Source of the DNA: an uncultured Gilliamella sp.
GTDB lineage: Bacteria > Pseudomonadota > Gammaproteobacteria > Enterobacterales > Enterobacteriaceae
Direction of reading: 5' to 3'
Length of the DNA stretch: 8,697 nt
Assembly (NCBI GenBank): GCA_945291235.1
Contig: CALYQY010000091.1
Coordinates: 1 to 8,697, forward strand
The stretch's first letter is position 1. Each line of letters starts with the position of its first letter. Shown here piece by piece: positions 1 through 6,566 of this stretch. The position numbers and the translations under genes are program-made. Under the pieces are notes generated by a model, which worked only from the letters and a program-made list of their open reading frames with translations, was not told where the DNA came from and searched no databases.

Positions 1-2
1 AC

Positions 3-53
3 ACTTGTCACGGCTCAGATGATGTCGTTTACTTTAGTTTAACAGGGTTTTGA
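3..53 (+). other. Possible 3' end of a plus-strand gene entering from the left edge
   Basis: Frame 3 is open from the window edge to a TGA at 51-53 and would encode a tail ending in DDVVYFSLTGF. Frame 1 is also open to a TAA at 40-42, so the frame cannot be decided from so few bases. The minus-strand frames hit stops sooner. A stem-loop (40-63) lies at the end of either reading, as would fit the end of a gene. The product is not recognisable, and chance openness over about 50 bases is quite possible. Confidence 0.22.
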
Positions 54-63
54 TTTCCTGTTA
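40..63 (+). terminator. Stem-loop, possible weak terminator of an upstream plus-strand gene
   Basis: TAACAGG (40-46) pairs perfectly with CCTGTTA (57-63) around a 10-base loop. On the plus strand it is followed by AGGGGATTTTT, so the T-run starts about five bases after the stem. That is looser than in a canonical intrinsic terminator. It could end transcription of a gene entering from the left, or be an incidental hairpin. Confidence 0.3.
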
Positions 64-68
64 GGGGA

Positions 69-96
69 TTTTTCAATCAAAAGCATGATTGAAAAA
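69..96. repeat. 11-bp perfect inverted repeat overlapping the helicase terminator A-tract
   Basis: TTTTTCAATCA (69-79) is perfectly complementary to TGATTGAAAAA (86-96) around the 6-base loop 80-85. Its right arm shares the A-run (92-98) that forms the U-tract of the neighbouring minus-strand terminator. Neither strand has a T-run immediately after this hairpin, so it is not a standard terminator on its own. It may protect a transcript 3' end. Confidence 0.55.
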
Positions 97-118
97 AATG
101 ACCGATGTTAATCGGTCA
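92..118 (-). terminator. Rho-independent terminator of the helicase-nuclease gene
   Basis: On the minus strand TGACCGAT, a four-base loop and ATCGGTCA form a perfect 8-bp stem (99-118). Seven T residues follow directly (the A-run 92-98 on the plus strand). The stem begins 18 bases past the TGA stop of the long minus-strand gene. Stem, short loop, immediate T-run and position all fit an intrinsic terminator. Confidence 0.85.
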
Positions 119-136
119 ATTAGGTGATAAACATTG

Positions 137-3100
137 TCAAAATTTGACTAACATTTTAGTCGTTGAGTGTGTGCTTAATCTTTTTTCTAATATATTTTCA
201 ATATAATGTTGTAGTCGTTGCTTTTCATGTTCATTATTTTCATACCAGTTACGTGAAGATAAGCGAAATATATGCGGAATGGTTCTAGATAATACCGATT
301 GTCGCCAAATGTTTCTGTATCGTGCATTGGATAATAACGGATGAATTGGCGCATCGCACTCAATGCCAATACAATAAAGTTTAGTGCTCGGATCTTCAAT
401 AGTAAAATCTAATGTAAATACGCCACTGCCTGAGTGGCGGCTATAGGATAAATTGAGCGAACGAATAAAAGTTTCTACATCGTCAAGCAGTCCGTCATCG
501 TGTTGTGTTGGTATTGGCAAATCAGATTGCTTATGTGCCTGTTCGATCAGGTTAAGTAATGATTCAGCAAAAGTAAAATTACCTTCAGATAATGCTTTAG
601 AATAAGCTAAATAGTATTGTAGGTAATCACGAGGGGAGGTTGGAGCACGTTTATTGGCTAGCGCATCAGAAACATCTTCAATAGGCATTGAGGAGATCAA
701 AATGACTTTTTGGCGAGCTCGGGTGATTGCTACATTTAAGCGCCTTTCGCCACCTTGTTGTCCTAGTATGCCAAAATTTCGCCTGAAAATACCTTGTTTA
801 TTACGACCAAATGTCGTTGAAAAGATGATAACATCACGTTCATCGCCCTGCACATTTTCAACATTTTTGATAAAAATTGATACATCTTCACCCTGATCGA
901 ATCGTTGATTTTCTTGTTCAAAAATGTCTGAAAATTTTTTATCTAAATTGGCTTTTTCATAAAAACATTTTTCAATCAGATCTGCCTGCTTTTTGTTAAA
1001 GGTTACAACGCCTATGGATGGACGATGAGTCGCATCTTTTTTCCAAATGTTATCGACCATTTCAACAACTTTTATTGCTTCACTATAATTGCGTTGATCT
1101 TCATATAGACCATTTACCCAAATATATTCAATTGGTTTGATTTGCTTAATGATATTAGCTGAATGTCTGACAGGTACGTTTAGTTGGCTATGGTAAAAAG
1201 CGGTATTGGAATAGTTAATCAGCTCACGATAAGCGGAACGGTAATGAATTTGTAAATAAGTTGTTGGCAACACAGTGCGAGAAAGTTGTAATAAATCCGG
1301 ACAATCCATAATTTCTTTTAAATTCCAATGATTGAGTAGAGGATTTTCGTTAACTTCTTCTGATAGTGCTTGAATAGTCTCATCATCAGCCTCTTCGACT
1401 ATGTCAGCGTCTGTTTGTACGCCAAAAAATGTAGTGGGTGGCATCTGTTTATCATCACCACTGACTATGGCAATTTTGCCCCGATAAAGAGTAGGTATAG
1501 CGTATTCAATGGGCATTTGTGAGGCTTCGTCATAGATGACCAAATCAAATAATCCCGCTTTTAATGGCAATAAGCGACTTGCGGTGTCGGGATTCATTAA
1601 CCAAATTGGTCTTAAGAACATTAATCCAAGCGGTATACCTTGCTCGATGAATTCACGTAATCGTTTGGCGCGTTGACCTGTTAGCCTTGTTATTCCTTCC
1701 CACCTTTTGGGATCAGCTATCTGATTACATTTTATATTATTAAGTAGTAACTGTTTATTCAGTTGATGCAGCTGTTCATCTTTAGATTTTAGCTGTTCAA
1801 TGGTTTGATTGATAACTTGCTGATCAATCAGTAATATCGGGTTTTCTTGTTCGATGTACAATTTCCAAATCGTTTTAGCTTCATAATCCAATAGTTGTCT
1901 GAATTGATATTGTTGATTTTCTGGGCTTAATAAGGCTAGTTCGGATTCAAAAGGTCTTAGTTTTGCCAATACTTCAAGTGCAGTTTCAGATAATTGAATC
2001 GCTTCTTTACGAAATGATTGATACGCTTTTAATGAAGGTAAAACATGGTAAATAGCGTCAATAGTTGAAGGTGTTGGTTGATTTTTAACAATCGCCTGTA
2101 AACAGTTTTGATACAGGTTTTCATTTAAAAATTGATTGAGCAAGGATAAATGTTGTTCTGAATCTTGACGATATTGATAACGAACAAAGGCCGCTTCGTA
2201 TTCATTAATTAAATCTTGAAAAGCGTCGCTACTTTTCAATAATGATTGCTCCACATACTGACTATAAGGTGCTTGGTGAATTTTATCAGCCCATGCTTTG
2301 ACTTCTTCAAGTTCCGATAATGTTTCCTCGATCAAGTATTGAGTGGTATCAAGATTAAGCGTTAAATTGTGTTGAGGTAATTGCAAATCAACAAAGATAC
2401 TCAGTAACGTTTTGCGAATTGGCCGATATTCAGACTCCAATAATAGCGACTCATAAAGCATTGGAATGCGGTTAATGTTTGCTTCCTCACCGTGCATAGC
2501 TAAAAAGTTAAAAAGTCCTTTTTTTGCTAAATAGCGTTGCAAACTCAGGCATTTGTACCAAGCATTAGGGGTTATGAGTTTTCTTGCTTTACTCAGTAAA
2601 TCTTCTAGTATCTTTGGCTCTAAATAACATAATTTTTGAGACAGGTGGCACCAACCATCTGAGTTTAAATAAGATAGCTGATCTTGCAAAAATTTTAACC
2701 CATTGATGAGTCTATCACCTTCTAAATTACCTGTTTGGATATTTTGAATTTTGAACAAGGGTAACCATTTTAATAGCCGCTCCCGAAGATTTTCCGTGAT
2801 ATTTAAAAAAGCTTCACTCTCTTTTTTAAGCCACTGTTGATGAGGGAGGGGATCATCAACATCAAATTGGATAGGTTGGTTATCAAGATTTGCTGTTCTA
2901 ACGTGTTCAACTTGAATAAATTGAGTCAGTGATTGATTAAATAAATTTATCGTAATTGGATCATTTGAAAATTCTGTTAATTCTGATAATGGACTATGTT
3001 CAAATTTTGCCGGTAACCACAGTGAAAGTAAGGGTGAACACTGATTTTTAATCATTGATAGTTGTTTGACATCAAGATTCTGAAATACTTTGCCTAATTC

Positions 3101-5149
3101 CGGTACGGTTAATTTGGGTGGATTGTTGGCAATCGTGATTAAATCAGCGATTAACTCCCGATAACTTAAACCAAAGTGGGTCTGTTGAGTATATAATGCC
3201 TCATCATATTGATCGAGCTGTGCTTCCAGTTTTGTTACTGTTTTTGCCAGTTTGATACGCGCTTTGATGTAGTCATCTGAAGGGAGGTTTTTGTCCAGCA
3301 AATCAAGCTGTTGACGAATACTATTGATCAATTTGGATCGATCAGCATTAATATCGTTAATCATTATACTGCGCGTATCAAGGCCTTCGGCAGTTAAACG
3401 CTTATGAACAACTTCAAGGGCCGCTTTTTTTTGACAAACAATCAGTACCGTTTTATGGCGTCCAATTGCGTCGCCAACCATATTAACAATGGTTTGACTT
3501 TTTCCGGTTCCTGGTGGGCCTTCAATTAACAAACCGGGGGCTAACCGTGCTTGTAAAACAGCGTTTTCTTGGCTTGGGTCACTGGCAACCGAAAAAAAAC
3601 AATTTTGTACGTCTGGTTTTTCAATTTGCTCATCGATTTGAGAATTGGATTTCAGTTTTAGTGCGGTTTCAAGTGCTGTGTTGTCGTAGTCGAGTTTTTT
3701 TAATTGACTAAGTTCTTCACCAATTGATTGTCCTATAAAGTTGGCATCAAATAACACAGCGGAACAAGCAAAGTAGATTTTACCTTTTTCTGGTTCAAAG
3801 GATGTTGGTAAATCATCGATTTGACTCGACAAAATTTGTCCTAACGACTTTAATTCATTCATAACCTCAAGGGTATTTAACGTTGAACGTAATAATAAGT
3901 CATCAAAAACATGTTTCCATTGATTAAAAAGTGTTTTGCCCAAAATCCCTTTAAGTGCGGGATTAATTCTTATTTCTTCTCGTTGACGATCAAAGGCGAG
4001 TGTCAGTCGTTTCATTGATGCCATATCGTCATTCATTTTTATGGGCCAAAGTAATAACGGTGCTATTCTGGGTAACCGATTGCCACTGGTTTCTTGATAA
4101 ACTAAAAAAGGAAAGCCCATATAAAGACTGTCAATGCCCGTATCCCGTTGATAAATAGTGGTTGTCCGAAATAAGTTGCGTAATTTAATTTCAAGAAGTT
4201 CATTCGTTTCGAATACGGCTTTAATATCGATTTGTTGCTGACGAGGTTGTCGAGCAAGAATATGATCAAGTAGTTTATTTGACGGTAAAGATGCGGTTCC
4301 TAATAAGTTAAGATCAATACGTGGTGTAAAACGACCTAGGTTCATCCTAACTAACGGGCCTTGCAAGATACTCATTGATACTTTTTTATGAAAGAAATCG
4401 ATAATTCGAGATGAGTATTTTTTTAATGGCGGTTTAATCCAATGTTCATTAGGAATGCTCAATAAAACCAAGAGCCGACAAAATGGTATACGTTTTTCAA
4501 AACGATACTGCTGTGTCCACTGATCAAGCTCTTCATGACCCAGTTCGGCAAATCCTTCTATTCGCTCATCCAATAGTTGATATAGTCTTAATCTAGGTTG
4601 CTTAAAATAATTTGCTAACTCTTCATCGCTTAAAATATCAATATTATAATCATTGGCTAATTGTTTACATTCATTGATGACGTTATTCGCCGTTTTAAAT
4701 TGATCTTCTTGTGCACTGAGTAAAATGATTAGATCATCTTCACTAATATTGTTACGTTCCATTAATGATAATAATCCAAGATTATTGGCATCAGGAAAGC
4801 AAGATGAGCGTTTAGTCCACATTACCATTAATTGGTTTTTAGAACAGGCTACTTGAAGTGTTTTTAGTCGGTTTTCATCCAATTTGATTTGTAAATTTGA
4901 TGCACGTAAGCGAACATTATTGGCGCGTATAGATAATTGCCATAACCCTAGTTTAGATTTATGCTCTTTAATAGGCATAGTTTCACTAATCAATTGAAAT
5001 TTTTTTAATGGTTTTGTATCAATAGAATTTTTGAGTGAAACGGATAATAGGTCATAATGATATGTTTTATCATCGATCATTTGCTTACTTAGTATTTCAT
5101 TATCGAATCGTTCAGTTTGGCAATGACGACAGTGACGCTCTAACTCCAT
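137..5149 (-). CDS. SF1 (DNA2/NAM7-type) helicase with DUF4011-like N-terminus and C-terminal Vsr-like endonuclease domain, 1670 aa
   Basis: This is a very large ATP-driven nucleic-acid helicase fused to a putative DNA-cleaving domain, expected to be cytoplasmic. Visible parts: a CxxC at residues 7-10; a DUF4011-like stretch at roughly 315-375 ending in APLLLWPIK; Walker A GPPGTGKS at 544-551; a largely helical insert of about 650 residues; a PIWLMNPDTASRLLPL segment before motif II DEASQ (1207-1211); motif III GDDKQMPPT (1231-1239); an IHYRS motif (1301-1305); motif V around NVQGDERDV (1432-1440); and motif VI NVAITRARQ (1472-1480). Residues about 1553-1655 look like the Vsr/MTES_1575-type restriction-endonuclease fold, with D1581, the IECD group (1596-1599) and an FRL...W segment (1628-1635). 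The ATG at 5147-5149 has AAGGA a few bases upstream. A terminator follows the stop. All helicase motifs are intact, so it is probably active. Such helicase-nuclease fusions are common in mobile and defence loci; a defence role here is inference. The helicase call is very secure, the nuclease call good. Confidence 0.92.
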   Translation of the reverse strand: MELERHCRHCQTERFDNEILSKQMIDDKTYHYDLLSVSLKNSIDTKPLKKFQLISETMPIKEHKSKLGLWQLSIRANNVRLRASNLQIKLDENRLKTLQVACSKNQLMVMWTKRSSCFPDANNLGLLSLMERNNISEDDLIILLSAQEDQFKTANNVINECKQLANDYNIDILSDEELANYFKQPRLRLYQLLDERIEGFAELGHEELDQWTQQYRFEKRIPFCRLLVLLSIPNEHWIKPPLKKYSSRIIDFFHKKVSMSILQGPLVRMNLGRFTPRIDLNLLGTASLPSNKLLDHILARQPRQQQIDIKAVFETNELLEIKLRNLFRTTTIYQRDTGIDSLYMGFPFLVYQETSGNRLPRIAPLLLWPIKMNDDMASMKRLTLAFDRQREEIRINPALKGILGKTLFNQWKHVFDDLLLRSTLNTLEVMNELKSLGQILSSQIDDLPTSFEPEKGKIYFACSAVLFDANFIGQSIGEELSQLKKLDYDNTALETALKLKSNSQIDEQIEKPDVQNCFFSVASDPSQENAVLQARLAPGLLIEGPPGTGKSQTIVNMVGDAIGRHKTVLIVCQKKAALEVVHKRLTAEGLDTRSIMINDINADRSKLINSIRQQLDLLDKNLPSDDYIKARIKLAKTVTKLEAQLDQYDEALYTQQTHFGLSYRELIADLITIANNPPKLTVPELGKVFQNLDVKQLSMIKNQCSPLLSLWLPAKFEHSPLSELTEFSNDPITINLFNQSLTQFIQVEHVRTANLDNQPIQFDVDDPLPHQQWLKKESEAFLNITENLRERLLKWLPLFKIQNIQTGNLEGDRLINGLKFLQDQLSYLNSDGWCHLSQKLCYLEPKILEDLLSKARKLITPNAWYKCLSLQRYLAKKGLFNFLAMHGEEANINRIPMLYESLLLESEYRPIRKTLLSIFVDLQLPQHNLTLNLDTTQYLIEETLSELEEVKAWADKIHQAPYSQYVEQSLLKSSDAFQDLINEYEAAFVRYQYRQDSEQHLSLLNQFLNENLYQNCLQAIVKNQPTPSTIDAIYHVLPSLKAYQSFRKEAIQLSETALEVLAKLRPFESELALLSPENQQYQFRQLLDYEAKTIWKLYIEQENPILLIDQQVINQTIEQLKSKDEQLHQLNKQLLLNNIKCNQIADPKRWEGITRLTGQRAKRLREFIEQGIPLGLMFLRPIWLMNPDTASRLLPLKAGLFDLVIYDEASQMPIEYAIPTLYRGKIAIVSGDDKQMPPTTFFGVQTDADIVEEADDETIQALSEEVNENPLLNHWNLKEIMDCPDLLQLSRTVLPTTYLQIHYRSAYRELINYSNTAFYHSQLNVPVRHSANIIKQIKPIEYIWVNGLYEDQRNYSEAIKVVEMVDNIWKKDATHRPSIGVVTFNKKQADLIEKCFYEKANLDKKFSDIFEQENQRFDQGEDVSIFIKNVENVQGDERDVIIFSTTFGRNKQGIFRRNFGILGQQGGERRLNVAITRARQKVILISSMPIEDVSDALANKRAPTSPRDYLQYYLAYSKALSEGNFTFAESLLNLIEQAHKQSDLPIPTQHDDGLLDDVETFIRSLNLSYSRHSGSGVFTLDFTIEDPSTKLYCIGIECDAPIHPLLSNARYRNIWRQSVLSRTIPHIFRLSSRNWYENNEHEKQRLQHYIENILEKRLSTHSTTKMLVKF

Positions 5150-5494
5150 TTTGTATTCCTTATATTCAACTTAATGTTGATGTTATTTTTATCATTTTTA
5201 TTTATATTGAATTGTAGAATGACAATGATTATTTATAAAGACTAATTTTAATACAGTCGATAGAAAACACGCATTTTAGCCCGATTTGGGTTAGCAAATG
5301 GCATCTATTATTTTGTTAAATATACAATTCAAAAAAAGCCCGAAAACTCTTATTGGTTTTTAATTTATCTATATTAAATCAACATCAATCTATTTTGAAT
5401 TCATTATGACCTCTTAAGTAAACCGGCTTTGTGTGATGATCTTTTAAAAAACGAGCTACTCTAGTTATTCATCATTTATATTTTTACGGATTGC
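5150..5494. other. 345-base A/T-rich gap between the two minus-strand genes
   Basis: No convincing gene is seen on either strand. All three minus-strand frames carry several stops, so if this was once the rest of the upstream ATPase gene it is heavily decayed. The longest minus-strand stretches without a stop are under about 30 codons. A short plus-strand run from an ATG at 5298 (about 22 codons) has no ribosome binding site. The region holds a candidate helicase promoter and a small inverted repeat, TCAAC-N5-GTTGA (5166-5180). No strong terminator for the upstream gene was found; a T-run after CGGGC on the minus strand (about 5331-5341) has only a weak A/T stem before it. Confidence 0.6.
5232..5260 (-). 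promoter_or_regulatory. Candidate sigma70 promoter of the helicase gene
   Basis: On the minus strand TCGACT (5255-5260; four of six matches to TTGACA) and TATAAA (5232-5237; five of six matches to TATAAT) are separated by exactly 17 bases. Transcription would start near 5225 and leave a leader of about 75 bases. Such matches arise by chance in A/T-rich DNA, so this is only a candidate. It would let the helicase be transcribed independently of the ATPase-fragment gene. Confidence 0.35.
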
Positions 5495-6112
5495 TTAACT
5501 GGATGCTGTCACAGGAATATGACGAATCTTAGGGTTGTTAATGAGTAACCAATCGGGTAAATTACTTTCTTTTTCAACTAGCCAAATAATGGTATTTATA
5601 AATAATCGATCGTTTGAACCTTTAGGTTTTGGGTATTCAAGTTGTGAAAGTGCTAAAGAACGCGCAAAAAGTTGATGCTCACTAAAACTCATATTATGAC
5701 GATTTTTAGACAAATGTGATTCATAATCAATTATCAACGCAACAGGCTGTTGATCATAGTTGACTAGTTGATCTAACGTGTTACTTAAATGATTTATTTT
5801 TGCGGAATCTTTTTTGGGAACAGCATTTAATCTTAGGCGTTTAAACAACGTATCGCTTTTAATTGCGGGTAAGTCTGGTGTTTGAATTTCTTCGAATCCA
5901 ACAGCTGAATCCCACAATAAGACGTGATTAAATTTTGCATTTTTTAATATTCGATAAATCGACAAGACTAATGTTTCGGAAATGATGGTTTCAGTATCAA
6001 TTTTCGATTGTTGTCGATCATGAATGTTTCCAGATAAAACGAATTGAGGTTTTGAATTTAGATAGCGATTTAAATCACGCATCCAGCGAGGGCTCTTGAA
6101 AGATTGAGACAT
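5495..6112 (-). CDS. Protein resembling the N-terminal part of an AAA-family ATPase, 205 aa, probably truncated
   Basis: The start is the ATG at 6110-6112, preceded by AAAGGA with a 6-base spacer. An in-frame ATG at 6178 would add 22 residues but has no such site and would overlap the likely promoter. The N-terminus (WMRDLNRYLN..QFVLSGNIHD, residues 10-32) has the look of ATPases whose first domain begins this way. PVALIIDYES (123-132) resembles a Walker B strand with D129 and E131. FINTIIWLVEKESNLPDWLL (171-190) resembles a sensor-1 strand and the turn after it. There is no Walker A P-loop, no arginine finger and no C-terminal lid. The protein stops right after RHIPV, where I would expect related ATPases to continue into a second half. 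So it is either the remnant of a longer gene or a non-hydrolysing stand-alone domain. Its only same-strand neighbour is the helicase-nuclease 345 bases downstream, and it may be a partner of that protein. No membrane segment or signal peptide is seen. That it is a gene is likely; the AAA relation is moderately sure. Confidence 0.7.
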   Translation of the reverse strand: MSQSFKSPRWMRDLNRYLNSKPQFVLSGNIHDRQQSKIDTETIISETLVLSIYRILKNAKFNHVLLWDSAVGFEEIQTPDLPAIKSDTLFKRLRLNAVPKKDSAKINHLSNTLDQLVNYDQQPVALIIDYESHLSKNRHNMSFSEHQLFARSLALSQLEYPKPKGSNDRLFINTIIWLVEKESNLPDWLLINNPKIRHIPVTASS

Positions 6113-6388
6113 AATTAATCCTTTAATAAAAATCAAATAACTGACGTTTTTATTATATACAAAGCAATTGAGTAACATCTACTATTTTTTTAATTAATAA
6201 CTTATTTTTATTTGGATTTCTTGAATACTCAATCCGTTAAACAGTGATTAAACTTAGGTAATAATCATAATAAGAGACAATTAAAATCGCTTTAAAATTA
6301 TCTAATTTTTGAGCATTAATTCGGTACCTTTTTACCTTAACTGTTATTAAACTTGCTTGTTATTATTCATGCTATCGCAATTACAACT
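6113..6388. other. Divergent intergenic region between the ATPase-fragment gene and the thiamine operon
   Basis: This gene-free stretch is very A/T-rich. It contains the leader and -10 box of the leftward gene near 6113-6160. Between about 6180 and 6388 no further gene, tRNA or strong hairpin was recognised. The rightward promoter and riboswitch begin just after it. Confidence 0.6.
6152..6157 (-). promoter_or_regulatory. Candidate -10 box of the ATPase-fragment gene
   Basis: The minus strand reads TATAAT exactly at these positions, within TGTATATAAT. This places the transcription start near 6145 and a leader of about 33 bases before the ATG at 6112. No good -35 hexamer is seen 16-18 bases upstream, so it would be a weak or extended -10 type promoter. 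Confidence 0.4.
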
Positions 6389-6410
6389 GTTTACAATTAA
6401 TGAGGTAAAC
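6389..6410. promoter_or_regulatory. Inverted repeat GTTTAC-N10-GTAAAC inside the thiB promoter, possible operator
   Basis: GTTTAC (6389-6394) and GTAAAC (6405-6410) are perfect inverted copies with a 10-base spacer. They overlap the -35 box and the spacer of the predicted thiB promoter. A dimeric regulator bound there would block RNA polymerase. A 6+6 dyad can occur by chance in such DNA, and no regulator can be named. Confidence 0.35.
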
Positions 6411-6418
6411 ACTAAACT
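6390..6418 (+). promoter_or_regulatory. Predicted sigma70 promoter of the thiBP operon
   Basis: TTTACA (6390-6395; five of six matches to TTGACA) and TAAACT (6413-6418; four of six matches to TATAAT) are spaced by 17 bases. The start point would fall at about 6425. That is just before the 5' strand of riboswitch helix P1 at 6429, exactly where a transcript carrying the aptamer should begin. This agreement strengthens an otherwise average match. Confidence 0.6.
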
Positions 6419-6426
6419 ATTTATCG

Positions 6427-6516
6427 TTCTCAACGGGGTGCCCAAATGGCTGAGAATGTTGGTTAACATAACCCGTCGAACCTGAACTGGATCATGCCAG
6501 CGGAGGGATTTGAGTT
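6427..6516 (+). promoter_or_regulatory. TPP riboswitch aptamer (THI element)
   Basis: The leader carries the conserved THI-box signature in order: ACGGGGTGCCC, GGCTGAGA (6448-6455), ACCCGT (6471-6476), CCTGAACTGGATCATGCCAG (6481-6500) and CGGAGGGA (6501-6508). Helix P1 pairs CTCAA (6429-6433) with TTGAG (6510-6514). P2 pairs ACGGG with CCCGT, P3 is a short GCC/GGC stem, and P5 pairs CTGG (6487-6490) with CCAG (6497-6500). A small hairpin TGTT-GGTT-AACA (6458-6469) after CTGAGA fits the optional P3a. The element senses thiamine pyrophosphate and normally lowers expression of the thiamine genes below it, here thiB and thiP. Confidence 0.96.
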
Positions 6517-6562
6517 ATTGTGTCTGCTCAAACCTTTTGTCTTTTATTTACTATTTTGGAGG
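6506..6562 (+). promoter_or_regulatory. Riboswitch expression platform with alternative hairpin and thiB ribosome binding site
   Basis: CTCAAACC (6527-6534) contains a second copy of the 5' P1 strand. It can pair with GG-a-TTTGAG (6506-6514, one bulged A), a stem that excludes P1. The next bases CCTTT (6533-6537) can pair, with two G-U pairs, with the Shine-Dalgarno GGAGG (6558-6562), which lies 4 bases before the thiB ATG. A consistent model: TPP holds P1 closed, freeing CCTTT to mask the ribosome site; without TPP the alternative stem traps CC and frees it. TTTTGTCTTTT (6535-6545) after the stem also makes it terminator-like, but TPP would then have the wrong effect. The pairings are visible; the mechanism is inferred. 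Confidence 0.5.
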
Positions 6563-6566
6563 CAAA

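Noticed and set aside
654..896. 80-codon plus-strand frame inside the helicase gene
   Set aside because: It lies opposite the conserved C-terminal helicase motifs and is a shadow; its translation shows no recognisable features.
3514..3711. 65-codon plus-strand frame opposite the Walker A region
   Set aside because: It is an antisense shadow of a strongly conserved coding segment, with no ribosome site noticed.
143..5149. N-terminal zinc ribbon in the helicase
   Set aside because: Only one CxxC (residues 7-10) is present; no second Cys/His pair at suitable distance was found, so a zinc site is not supported.
5298..5366. 22-codon plus-strand mini-ORF in the gap
   Set aside because: There is no ribosome binding site or recognisable product, and frames of this length are expected by chance.
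6113..6178. 22-residue longer start of the AAA-like protein
   Set aside because: No ribosome site stands before 6178, the stretch overlaps the likely -10 box, and the ATG at 6112 has AAAGGA at good spacing.
6510..6566. N-terminal extension of ThiB from an in-frame TTG
   Set aside because: The TTG lies in the P1 strand of the riboswitch. The ATG at 6567 has a strong ribosome site and begins a proper signal peptide.
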